Assembly: GCA_948099385.1 (NCBI GenBank)
Contig: CANUEZ040000180.1
Coordinates: forward strand, 3,383,501-3,447,500
Direction of reading: 5' to 3'
Source: Fasciola hepatica
Taxonomy: Eukaryota > Platyhelminthes > Trematoda > Plagiorchiida > Fasciolidae
Length of the DNA stretch: 64,000 nt
Of this stretch, positions 11,367 through 23,900 are shown piece by piece (position 1 is the stretch's first letter; every line of letters starts with the position of its first letter). Made by a program: the position numbers and the translations under genes. Below the pieces are notes generated by a model that was not told the origin of the DNA, searched no databases, and worked only from the letters and a program-made list of their open reading frames with translations.

Positions 11367-14150
11367 AATCATGGACAGTTTATTTCAGCCATCTACGCCG
11401 AATTTTGCACTCGGTCAGTGCAAAACCATGTCACTCACAATCCAGCTGACGAATAGACATTTATCGAATATCGAACAACTTCCAACCCCGCTAGTCCGTA
11501 TATATTTTTGATTGAATGAAAAAACAATACACGTGTTCTGCATCTTCATTTTGACCTTTATGACTTACCACAAGTATTTCGTAATCGGATCATGTTATTT
11601 ATGAGTGGAGGGGTCCTCTTGATGTCATTTGTGGTTATACTTCTGAGGACAAATTTTATGATCTGTGCTATATAGAGTAGGTAATACAACGTGAGTGTAC
11701 CTCCATCACCAAAGTATTATTGTGTATTATTGTTAGCAAATATTTGGTCAAACACAAAACGGACTCGCAGGCGGAAATAGTCAAATTTGGGATGTCAAAA
11801 TTCAATTGTTTCCAGTTCTATTGACAATGAAACTTTACTAGCTCGATTGAGATAGATTGAGACATCAATTTCACTTTAAAACGTTTCCGGGTAAAAAAGA
11901 AGCATCACCTTTTCAATGCTCCTGTGGTCTTTGTAAGTGTGTCATTCGAAATAATCAGTTGTTGTTGTGTGTGTTGTGATTCCATAGAAACCCGAGATAC
12001 CACTGAAAATGGATGGACATATTTGCATAATCTATAATTCTCGTCCCCAAGTATTATCACAGTATGATTTATTCGGTAACTTCCCTTATTATCATTCAAG
12101 TTCAACAGCTAATCATAACTTTTAAAACCTCTTCTGACTGCTGGAAGAAAAAACAATTTCAGAACATACTTTTCGCCACACCTGCAGTCGCAAACTGGCT
12201 TGTCGATTGTTTTATTTTACCGCCAAGATGAGCAAATACTACATGGCACTGAATGTCGACTCACTATTGTCAGTGAAAAACAAGGCTCAGACTGAATCGA
12301 ACTGGTTGTGTTGTTCGTGACTGAACAGGTGACCCTCAAATGGGTCGCGGCTTAGCGTGAATGGTCGATACAGCAAACCGTAAAGGACTGAAACAGCTGT
12401 CGCTTTCGTCCGAATTGAACAGTCCCACATGTTGCACCGAAAATTGGTCATCTCCCCATACACCAACATGACTTATTTGATGTTTAATCATGCTGTGTGT
12501 GTTGACTATCCGATTCCGCTTTGTATCGATTATTCTTGCCTAACACGACACAAATGTATGCTAGCTCATGTATGCAACCTAGCTCACTGACATCTTCCGT
12601 AAATTGCACTTGCTTACTTGCCTGTCACTTGGTTGCCGGCCTCAGCCGGGTTTTGTGTTTATACTTCTACAAACAAATGCAGTTCCAAAATTACGTGTAA
12701 TCTACTACTAACTACGAACACGAAACCGTCTATTCTCCTCGTCTTGTTCTTTACAGCCAAGTAAATACATCATGAATATTGGTAATATTTAACCGATGTT
12801 TGCATGAAAATGAGCTCCTTTGTTTTACACATGAGACGGTTGCGTTAGTGGTACATTTCAATATCTTTCAGTAGTCTTGAATTCAAAACTTACAAACGTA
12901 AATAGCATAGAAATCACTTGCATGTTATTTATGAAACTGGAAATGTAGCACAGTTGCTATAAACTAGACTGGGGAAGCACAGAGCTGAAAATTATTTTAT
13001 CTTTGGCACACTGGGATGCTGAAGAACATTGTTCTCTCATTGTATATTTGCAACGATAATTTCCTGCTTTTGCATGTATAGGATGAAAGCGTTCGATTTT
13101 GTAGAAAGACAGTGACTATCATTTCAAAAGTTCTATATTATTTTCGTTTGCATAAGGTAATACAAATATTATAACGCTCAAGATTTCAATAAATGCGCAT
13201 TTGGTTTTCGAAATGGGGTATCCGGTCGCACGCCTCCCCCCAATCCTATTTTATCCGAATGATACCCATACTCTACACAAACATTTCTTTGTAATACTTG
13301 ACACATGGCTTTGGCGGCTCGCTCTTCAGAAACAGCAGCTCCCAGAACTTACCGGAAGAGAGTGTCCTACCAGCATTCCTACCAACCAAGTCAACAGACT
13401 TCTTTTCAACACGCGTGTCCATGAGTGGTGGAATGAAGTAGTAACGACAGAAATGGCGAGATACATCAACGGAAGGAGCACCAATTTCACAAACGGTAGC
13501 AGAGAACACAACAGTTTAAAGCCAACAAAATAAACTCGTTCACCCAACTGAGAGCAGTAGAAGCATCCATATTGGAGTGTGACACAAAAGAACGACAAGA
13601 ACCAGCAGAAGATTGTCAGATGCAGTAAGCAGAGACCTTCTTACACCTACTGTTCAACCAAAAGCAACTCCGTGATCCCAGAGTAGTCAATTTCTGACTA
13701 TCGTTCAACCAACGATACACGAACTTCAATCCAAAACAGGATCAAAATGAACACCAAGTGAGTTGGAATCAAGTGCTGTACGTCATCTGAAATGAAAAAA
13801 TAATATCAAAATGTAACAGATCACACGTTCTCACTTGATCGTAGTCCTTTTCGGGCAGACCGCAAAAGAAAAAAACTACAAGGAGCGAAACCGCTCAATC
13901 GATCATATCCGAACAAGTGATAATTAATTTCAAAGAGGTAATGGTGAATTGATTGAGCCGAACAAAATTGGAGCAAGAAGGAGACAGAACATGAGAACAT
14001 CACTTAAGGACAAATATGCTAGCAAACAGCTGAAAATGCAATCGCTAAAATATTAGGGCGAGTTATCCACCGTAACAGAAGCCATCGAGCCAGCATTGTG
14101 ATTCCCTTAATTCTCTAGCGGTTGAATCAAAATGTGGTCCAATCGCGAAA
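11367..14150. other. Intergenic or intronic, nothing recognised
   Basis: Several chance-length frames occur, including 110 codons at 13,201-13,533 (+), overlapped by frames on the other strand. None has splice signals or a recognised motif. Unit A may begin somewhat before 14,150, but I could not trace it. Confidence 0.4.
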
Positions 14151-17100
14151 GCAAGTGACTGAATACAAGCCCTTTGCACAGCCAAAGTATTTGCTTTCTC
14201 GCCAGCAATCTGTTCAGAAAACAAGGGTTGCCGACGTGATACACAGTTGTTCGTCTCTGCAGTTCTTCTTTGCACTTGTTGACCCAGATTACCATGCTCT
14301 GCTCTCCTTTTTGAGATCATTCAGAAACCGTTTATTCCTCCTTGCAGAAAACTGTAAGATTCGAGCCCCGTGAGACTTCAACAATTTGTTTGTTCTACTT
14401 CATTTAATAACTCTTTTTGCCCTCATTTTGATTCAATGTGAGCACAAAACGTATATGAACATCCGGCGAAGAAACCTGTGTCTGTTTTTCCGTCTAGCTA
14501 GTAGACAACCAAGGAAGTCAGGTCCTAACGTTCACTATAAGTGAACAATTTACGGAGCTCAGTTGAAGCAAGATGGGTCTGAGAGACGGTAAAACCATAT
14601 TTAGTCTGACCGAAGGACTTCCGACCGCCTTCCGTTAGGTCCATTTTGCAATAAATGAGACCTGGTATTGGTTTCTGCAGAGCAAACATGCAGGTCTGAC
14701 GTACTTGGTCAACATAACTGTCAAAACAAGTCAGATTAGCCCTATTGTGGTTGAAGAATTGGTGAAAGAAAAGGCTTTGTCTTCGCCAAAAGACAGGTTT
14801 TATATGAGATGAATCTTCAGAAATCTAGTTAGGTTTATTGTTGGAGTAAGTGTTTTTATCGAGGAAACACAGTACTCGTTGGAGATATGACAGAACAGAT
14901 CAAAACCGTTTCCTATAATTGAAAATGAGATGCATTCCATGGGTCAAGCATTAAAAGCTAAAAGATATTTTATGTGGTCCTTCGAATTCCATTTGTGGCA
15001 GATTTCCGGTGCAGGTTGCCTTAGAATGAGACAAAAGTGGTTTTACAAATAAATCAAAATTGAACTGCAGCACATCAACAATCGCGTGTCTCAAGTGCTG
15101 CAACTTGTATCTTCTCACACATATGGTACAAAAAATGCTACTGCACCCACGCTTAACTCCACTAGCATATCAGCATGCCAATTTTGGCCAACCTAAGTGT
15201 GTCGGTTCAAAAGGAATCTCACTAAATTTTCTGTTCCCTAATTGACGTTATGCTTCAAAATTCCACATGTTGGAATACGCTTTCTTAGGCCAAAACTGTT
15301 CTTCGTGCAAACCGACCTTCCTCTTCTGTGTACACCGCCTACCGCTAGTCACGGAAAACCCGTTTTGACAGTTTTGTTCCATAGATAACTCATCATACGT
15401 TGACTGATTTAACTTGGATGTGGCTGATTTGTCTCGCAAAACGTGTAGTGCGCACTTGATTGTTCATACTGATAGTTTGTTTTATTCCTGTAAAGGGGTG
15501 CCTGTCACTCCAAAATATTGCGAGATCGATATAAATGTCCCCTTGGTGAACGTATGCAAAAACTAATCATTGAAATAGTTTAAAAATACGAGAGCTGGTT
15601 CCCCAGAATGGGCTTTGTGGTGAGTTTTATTCTAGCCCACTCAAAGCTGACCGTTTAATTTGTAGAATCTTTAAGACACAACACTGCATAATGTATCGTC
15701 CACAAGATTCGGAACGAAAATTCCCTCTGATGCTTGCCGAATAAAATATCAAAATATTTGGAGGAGATTGTGAAGGTCGAGTTTTCGATTTGGACTGGAA
15801 CCTCTCAGTTACTCCATATCTCTGTTCCTTAATACGGCCCTTATGATGATGGCTTTCTGGTGGGATGATACTGGAAATTGACCCTGTGTGGACACTAGGT
15901 GGTGTCGTTTTGATCGTGATCCATGATCCGTGATATGTCTATTGACTTGACCTCTCTAACTAAATGTGATCCCGGTTTTCATGGCATCCAGCTGGCATTA
16001 ATCCACTGGAATCAAAAAGCCTCACTCAAGCTGGTTAAGCCAAGGACAGACCGTATCCATAAAAGCGCGGTCCGAGCCCACCTAGTCCACCTCGGATTTC
16101 AGGTGGACTTAGCGGAGAAGACAGTGGTTGTTTCACCGGAGGTGTAGAGATCAGTACAGCTTTGAAGAGAACTATTATTTTGACCACCGAAATGCAGAGA
16201 AATGATATACTGGTGTATTGAGCAAACGAATATTTTCACCTTCTTGGTTCATATGCGTCAATGTTTATAAATGAATTTCAGAGAAGCACACAACCCGGTG
16301 TTTTGCTTTCCTCTTGCTTTTAGACTAATTTATCAAGGACACCAAGGCGGGTTTACGCGATGAATCAATCTGTCATTCCAAAATGCTTCTTTGGTCCAAT
16401 ATCGAGAAGGGGAACCACAGTAACCGTTGACGAGTTCATTTTTATAAGGGTTATATGACAGATACCGAACAGAGATGTTCTTCGGAAGACTCTAACAATT
16501 ATTTCGTGGAAGCCATGTGCAGGCATGTGTAGTCATAACTTATTCATATTTCATTGAGACCACATGTCACAACACACAAATATCGATGCGTTCCCTCGGA
16601 GCGGCACACAAGTGAACTGTAAAGCACCGTTCATCATAGATTGATAAGAACAATATGATAAAGTCAAACACGATCAGTGCATACCCACATCGCGTCGTGC
16701 TTGAACGATAGCGCAGGCCTTCTGCTCCACATACCAAGTGCAAACAGTTACTTGTGAACAGGTGTGCTTGAATATGGCAGAAACTCAATCCATCCTCATA
16801 ACATCTCTGCTTCACCGGGTAGGACAGCTCTTCTGGTTATTTATTTGGTTAGAATCACCTTCATGATTTTTCGTTTCTCCCACCATTTTTAGCCCACTTT
16901 AACTTTTATATATCAAGTATGAAGCAATGATCATTTCAGCAAACAAGTATTGTAATTTCTAGTAAATTAATTCACCTAAGATCACCCAACATAGGGTATT
17001 TATAGACCTATGGGTGGGTTGCAGAACGTTTGCACGTGCAAGTATTATACTGAAATGTTGTCTTATATGCAAACTAATACATTTAATATTTGATCTGATC

Positions 17101-18970
17101 TAAAATTGTTACTAAATTTACTCAATAAGAATTCTAACATGACTCGTCTTTTGCCTATTTCAACGAGGTTATTTAGCTTTGGACTACTCAATGAACCGTC
17201 AGTAGAAGTATCTGTTGTACATCAGTTTTCCAGATAATTTCCCGGTCTTGATTTTGAATGAAAATTTGATTTGAATTAGGCGTGACAAATTAAAAGAGAT
17301 TGAGTTGTAACATTGTACCAATAATTAGGTATGAATTCATAGATGGAACTAAAGCTTGGTTTATTTTCCAGGAAATATGGGACCATAAATTACTTTACAC
17401 GGAGTGGCGTGGACAGGTGTAAAAGTTCTAATCAAATAAAACTTTCCCAGTTTCGCAGTTGAATTTTGCCCTAACCAGACGATGCAGAATTCTTCAAAGT
17501 TAGTAGCAACTTAAAGATTTCCCGTATTTTCGTGCCGAAATGAGCTCCTAAATTCTGGTTCAAAAAGCAGTACTTTATGAGACAAGTGGTCACAATGTTT
17601 AACTCTATAATTTCACTTGTGATATCTTAACCTATTTAGAGGTGATTCATAGGATATTGGTTCGTGAATCAGCGCACGGACTTCCCCATAAAATGGACAG
17701 TGAATCATTTTTGCTTAATCATAGGAAAAAGTCGAATACACTTCGTATTTTCATCAAGTGTAATATTATTGCAATGCAAGCCGCCATTCCGGATATTCGT
17801 TTGCTACTTGTTTTTGTTCAGTATTTATATTTATACTCCATATGAAGAGGCTCTTTTGTGTTATTTATGTGAACAGAGGTTCTGTTTTACTTAACCAACG
17901 CTACTTGTTACATTGGCCGAGGATTTGAACGCGTTATTTTATGAATAAAACAATTTCGTAAACCCGGAATACTATGTTCCGGAATGGGGACCTGGAGTGT
18001 TTGATGATGTCTATTGAATTGAGCCTCCGAATATTGGACAGGCGAAATACACTTCGGGTACTTCCTGTGTGACTCAATTCGACTGTCCTTATTCAAGTTG
18101 TGCGATCACCATTTTGGGTTTTAATATTATTGGCGATCACTGTGATCACAGATCTATCATGCTGGCATGTGACCAGAGAAAGACTTGGATTGACTGTGAA
18201 ATTTCAACATTTTGAAGAGAAAGTGATAATACCAATCTGAATTAGTAAATAAATGCAGAATTGGCAGCATGCGTATTTTCGGATCCTAGGTCCGTTTTGT
18301 GTTCACCTGCGTTGTTCGTGTTAATTTAAAAGATATTTGTGTCTTATATTCAAAATGGGCGAATGGTGATCTGATTCTGGATCCCTGTATTCACCTGTTT
18401 TGATTATAGTTTATTGACAGATGTTCTCGTCTTTGTGAGTGATTTCATGCTCGATTACGTACCTGTGATATGACCTAACCTCTGGTTATTAGGAATTTCG
18501 AAACGACAGTAAAGGTTTCACGTAATACAGAAACCCTCACTGGTTTCAGATTTTTCGATGATGCCCGGTGGCTGGGTTGCTACCCTCGGCAGCCAACAAA
18601 CTGGTCTCTAGTGGGTTAAAGTTGGCTAATTACACCATATTTCACCGGTACTGGAGTTAGAGTCACAGAAGCGAAATAGTTGAAAACTAGGTAACCGCAA
18701 TGATGAACATTCACAATTACGTGAGCACTTGGTGACTATTTTGTGTCAAGTTATTATTTGTCATTTCCGTGTCTGTGACTACTTCATGGGGTCCTGTGCC
18801 TAAGACCACGGCAGATTCAGGGATCTTGCATGTTATTTCTGGGCATAAAGGCTATGTTTTTCAGGCGGATCGCGATCTTTTTGGACATGGCTACGATTCT
18901 TCCTTCAGTCTTATTTTACAGTGTGCAGAGGAAAAAGCCCAGTTTCCTTTTACTGACGGATCCGAATAAT
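14150..18970 (+). repeat. Long diverged repeat unit, copy A
   Basis: This stretch is colinear with B over about 4.8 kb. Anchors in order are 14,212-14,322 with 45,951-46,061, 14,845-14,920 with 46,150-46,300, 15,150-15,215 with 46,437-46,500, 15,610-15,690 with 46,920-47,000, 16,770-16,800 with 47,530-47,560, 17,155-17,260 with 47,695-47,800, 17,690-17,780 with 47,845-47,945, 18,130-18,190 with 48,058-48,118, and 18,735-18,920 with 49,765-49,960. The unit includes an open patch at 18,769-18,969. In the frame that B keeps open, A has two stops, so A's copy is broken there. No enzyme motif was seen. The unit could be an unknown mobile element or a duplicated gene segment. Confidence 0.75.
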
Positions 18971-20350
18971 TTCAATGAATAATATCACTCGTTTGCCTGT
19001 TTTGCACTAGTCGTTTTCTCGACCAACGCATTCAGGCATTTTTCTTCCGGTTCAACCTAAATAACTTTTGACCAGGTTCAAATAGACTGGTACGCACAAA
19101 AACAGACGTACTTGACTGACACAGTGTTGGTACCCGTTCATTATCACCAAGAACATTTGACTTTCTCTTCATATGCTGCAGAAAGTCGCACATCAGGAAC
19201 TCCCTCCCCACCCGAAGAAATCTGGTAATAGGTCCAAACATGCTAGGCCCAGTCGTATAGTCCGTGATCAATAAACAACGACACCATTTAATATTCAGCT
19301 CTGTCCGCCAATTGAGCAGCTCTCATTAGTTCGACAATAACCAAATCAAACATCAAAGAACTATACCGGTCGGCATTTCATCAACACAATCAGAAATTCA
19401 AGACAAGAATCTGAGTGTACGCCCTACTTCAGGTGTATCACATTTCTTCCCTAAATACTACGTTCAACAATCACACAGATACAAAATCTGTTGATGATCT
19501 GTGCTGTTGTCCTCTGATTTTCCACTTGTATGGCTGAACCGGTGTAGAGGTGAGGTACACAGGACGTCCTTTGAAATTCGAAAGTAGAATGCGAGGGTTG
19601 TAGCATCATTAACCATTCATTTCTTGCGGTTTGCAGCTGTGTAAAAGGGGTGGAAAAATTGATGACTGGATAAAATAACTTTACGAATGAAATATGAGTG
19701 AAACAAGAAATGAAAATACTCAAATAGCCGTTAGACATTGATAAATTGTCTGCGATTAGAAATACGTGCAATATCAAAAGAAATACCCATGTCGCATAGA
19801 AAATTCTTACTTGAAAATCATATCCTCATATTCACCACAAATATCATCGAGTGAACGGTGCCGTACATGACTTTGTCTCACATTTACTAGGCATGCTGCT
19901 GAATTGTACCTAGAAAAACTGTGTTAATCAAAGGAGCTAGTGAATTACCTGCTCGCCTATCTCGAGTTATGATTCCACATATGCTGCAGGATGTACATTT
20001 CCTTTGGAAAAACGTATCAAGTGTTAAAAGACATCCTATTTTCCGAACGTCCATTCTGCTTGCTGAGACCAAATTACTGGAACTCACTTGCCAAAATTTC
20101 AAAACACCAACCACGTGTCCCCAGGGCCTTTTTGACATGACTCAGTGTTTATTTAGGTAAACCGTTATTATTTCGATTGTGTGATGACGCAGTTGGTACA
20201 TTCGGTAAAAAGTGTTCGGGTTCAGATGATTAGAGTATTGAACTGAAAAAAGGCCAACCATTTTTCTCTTAGAGGATTTTAGTCAGTCATTTTAGTTCTT
20301 TTTATTATCTTAAGGATTGATATTTGCTCTGAATGAGTTCGACAAAAGGT
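18970..20350. other. Spacer between unit A and a LINE fragment
   Basis: Frames of 79-108 codons occur on both strands with no recognised domain. A 53-base candidate micro-exon on the minus strand (19,949-20,001) has an acceptor with a pyrimidine stretch and a GTAATT donor. It encodes a CxxCxxCG run, but this is not enough to call a gene. Confidence 0.3.
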
Positions 20351-20359
20351 GATAGATCG

Positions 20360-20900
20360 CGTATTTATATCACTCTCCAGGTTGCTGATTACTTAAACAC
20401 AATGTCAGCATATATGGTCAGCAAGGAATATGGTCAGCTTACCTCTACTATTCTATCTAAAAGGATGAATGTTTTCATTCCAATCTACAAATCCATAGTT
20501 AGGCAGCACCTGTAGTACTGCGTTCAATCCTAAGCGCTATGCTAATAGGAGAATATAGACTGCTTAGAAAAAGTGCGGAGGCTTGCCACTTAGACGGCGA
20601 TTAACCGAAGGTAATTACACGCGCAGAGCACCTTTGATCCCTGGATCTGTTTTCATTGATGTGAATTCGATTGCCTGAAGATACTGTACAGCTGTTCAAA
20701 GTAATCAGGGGATTTTCATGTTTAGACCGATTAAAGATGTTCTCTTTAGTCCCAGAGAGGCATAACCTGATACCGCAAAGAAAGCACTCACTGCTTCAAC
20801 TTATGGAGACTAAATTCCTAAATAGTGACATTGCTTTGGAATAAGCTCCCGGAACAAGCCCTAAATACAATGAGAATAAAGGCTTAAGTGTAAGCAGTGA
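20360..20900 (+). mobile_element. CR1-like LINE, 3' end of reverse transcriptase
   Basis: The plus-strand frame gives GQLTSTILSKRMNVFIPIYK, then SIVRQHL, a TAG, and YCVQS. After a short frame change ENIDCLEKVRRLAT follows. This matches the thumb and post-RT region of CR1-type LINEs. The usual order there is 'FIPIYKxxVRPHLEYCVQ', then a 'DIxxLEKVQRxATK' helix, then a leucine-rich 'YRRLRGDL' region and finally 'LWNKLP'. A clear VTLLWNKLPEQ occurs near 20,825-20,860. The Glu codon of the expected HLEYC is a TAG, and other stops and shifts follow, so the copy is dead. The catalytic palm is missing, so it is 5'-truncated, as is usual for LINE copies. Confidence 0.8.
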
Positions 20901-23900
20901 ATCACTGTTGGGGAAGAGTACACCCTGAAGTTCGTTAGGCAGACTGAGGGCCAGAGAAAATATACACAAATTGTATCCCAAACTTGCTCTACGGAAACTG
21001 ATACCGCATACGATTTTTTGCCGTTCACGAATAATAAAATGTCACTCAATGTTGTGAGCTACGGAAAAGCGCAAACAAAACAAGTATATGTACATAAGAT
21101 TGGCTTCAGCCACACAAAGAGCTGGGTAAAGTGAAATGAACTTGATTAGATAAGACTAAAAATGAAACTATTTGGAAGGATGAAGTCTGGGCGTACACGA
21201 ACCAACTGAGATAGCGAATAGGAGACCTTTGCGTCTTCAACCAAATTACACGTTTCTGAGTGACGGATTGGCCAAACAGCCTGAAGTTCTGGATCTGAAT
21301 TGAGGTCGATTACCTGTGGGTGGAAACATAATTCAACGGGCTCCAAAATATCACTCGTGGGAAAGATAAATATGGAAGGAAGATAAGAATCAACACCGGC
21401 CGATCGCAAGACTAGATACGGTGCCGAAAACTGTAAACAGAGGCCTCAACACCGGAATACGTGCTCCACACGCATCACGGCGAGGTGCGAAGGAATTGAG
21501 AACAAAATCTAAATTATTCTGAACAGATTACTTAAAAAAATTCACTGTGAATGAAAACTCGTAACAGTGGAAAGTACGTCAGTCGTCAAAAGAAAAATCA
21601 GAACATATGATAGTTCAGTTATGAGGGCATTTACTGCGCCTAGAATTGGCTCATAAGCCTTAGTTTCCAGGTAATTACAGTTCAATAAAGCACACCTTAG
21701 AAGAGTGAAATGCACTTTATGTCAATATCCATTGTTTGGTTTCACAGGTTTTCCTACACCCTCTGCTTGTCCATACATGGGAGTGTACAAAACAGGAATA
21801 AGCCATCGCATTTCATTCGGAAAAAAGTGTTTCATCCAGGAATTCACTCCTCGAATCCAAAACAAATGGTACTCCTATTGTTTTTAACACCGTTTTCACA
21901 TTTTGTCTCATAACAGCGGAATAGATGTAAAATCATATAGCAAGAAAGTTATTGGTTAGTAGTCTAGAAAAACTCTGCGTAAACTCGATCTCTGATACGC
22001 GAGTGTCATACGTATTGTAAGATTGACGCCGAGGTCAACAAGAGCCAGATAAAAATCTTGTTTGGACACGGGGACTTTATTTTTGATCCGCAAAAGGAAG
22101 ATCCTGACCAGCGACCGTCTAAATGATCACATGACACACCATTACGACGAAGCAATTATTTTGCACAGTTTCCACTTGGATGCCCAAATTTCGATCCGGA
22201 TTATACGGTTTTCTCTTAATTACGGTGTTTTGAACATTTATTTAAGAAGAGGTTAGGGGTGAGCAATGAGGAAGAAAACAGAGGATAACAGTAATTTTTA
22301 TGAAATTCATCATTGTTAGAAGGCAGTTCCAGGCAAATTCAATGTACGGCAATGAATTGTCGTACTGCTTTATCATAGAGCGATCTTTGTAACCATATCA
22401 ACATTCTCTCGTCGCATCCCATAGGGATTCTTTGATGAATAATTACTGCAATATACTGAAGAAGAACGCGTCTCACGAGTTGTAAGAACACGATGATATA
22501 AACAGTCCCACAGTCATATTTTGTGGAACTATAGCGTCACAAAACCTCCGATAAACTGCAATCTCTACGATTATTGTCACACATCATAAATTATTTCCCC
22601 ATACCAAAATAAATCGCACTTCAGTCAAAAGCTTTCCTGCCAAGAATAAAATTCGTTATTCTTTCATGGTAAATGATGTCTCAGAATTTCTGTTTCATTT
22701 CTAACCTGTAGGCATTTCTACAGGTATTTTCGAAACTGACGCAAACGGGTGTCCGATAAGCACACTTTGTGCTTGTATACATTTAGGCAGAAGTACTCAG
22801 TTTTATAGGTGCCATAACTAACAAGCAGTGGCAACGTTTAGGGACAATAAACTTTGTGACATTTTTGATTTTGTTGAATACTTATGCTCAGACTTTAGAA
22901 GAAATTATATTTTCGCCAAAATCAGTCGACCTCAATTACGACGTAATATGTGCCTGTGGGGGAAAATGGAACAAGTTTATTTTTACATCGAACTAACCCA
23001 AACATTTGGAGACACTTCATTTTGAATCATAGTGACTTCCTGGCCATTGAGGAAGCCTTCAATTGAAATCAACCAACACAACAAAATATACTTCATCCCA
23101 ATCTAAACCAATAGTGCTGTTTGGTGTGATGCAACTGTTTTAGACGGGATAACGTTCGCGGGAATTTTCTACGTCAAATGACTTTTCACTGGATCCTCCA
23201 CGACCTACCATTCACCGAACACTCATATATGAAACACACCTACCCACAAAATGACAGGCTTCATGATTAAAATCTCCTGATGGAGCCAATACGTGAACTT
23301 CTTTGCCAGGCTTGCAGTGCAGCCTTAGTGCCTCAGGCCACTAACTCCATTGGAAACTGCCGCTTATTTTGTGTTCAACGGGGAGTGACAGAGCCTGGGA
23401 ATGATGCCTCATTGGATTGAAAATAGGGTCTCTCGGCATTGGTGTTTGAGAGCAGTTCACAATACATCGTCCTGTTCATTCAATTTCCTAAGTCTTCCGT
23501 CTCTGAAATGTTTACTTGTGGTGGTTCTCTGTGATTTGCCTTATTCGCTTTGAAACAGTGAGCAAGATAAGACAAAATGGACTCAAACTTATAGGACTTG
23601 ATAGTCATGATTTGGTTGTTACTACAGCGATTTGGGAGGAAAGCTCTGTTAGTGGATTTGCCTATCGCTATCGCTATAGGTGAGTAAAGAAGCGCGCTCA
23701 AATTACCTTGTGGCAAAGCTCATTTATGTGATTTGAAACTCCCAATTTTCGCAATGTTTGACAATATTCGTGGAGAAACTATTTAAAAGCACGTATAACG
23801 TGAAATTCATAAAGTACGGAAGAAATGCTCTTGAACCTCCCACATTAGAACGACCTTGAAAAGTTTGCCGGCCGAAAAAAACAGGTATCCACGACAATTG

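Noticed and set aside
10903..11511. A 202-codon Met/Ile-rich frame on the plus strand
   Set aside because: It is the shifted frame of the GAT repeat (ATG and ATN codons) and results from repeat composition. The Asp/Ser frame is the more plausible coding frame.
19949..20001. Minus-strand micro-exon with CxxCxxCG
   Set aside because: It is only 53 bases long, with plausible splice sites but no partner exons or recognisable zinc-binding fold.
23480..23716. Minus-strand PQGNLSALLYSP resembling the PQG motif of a reverse transcriptase
   Set aside because: No catalytic DD box or other palm motif follows in any frame, so a chance match is likely.
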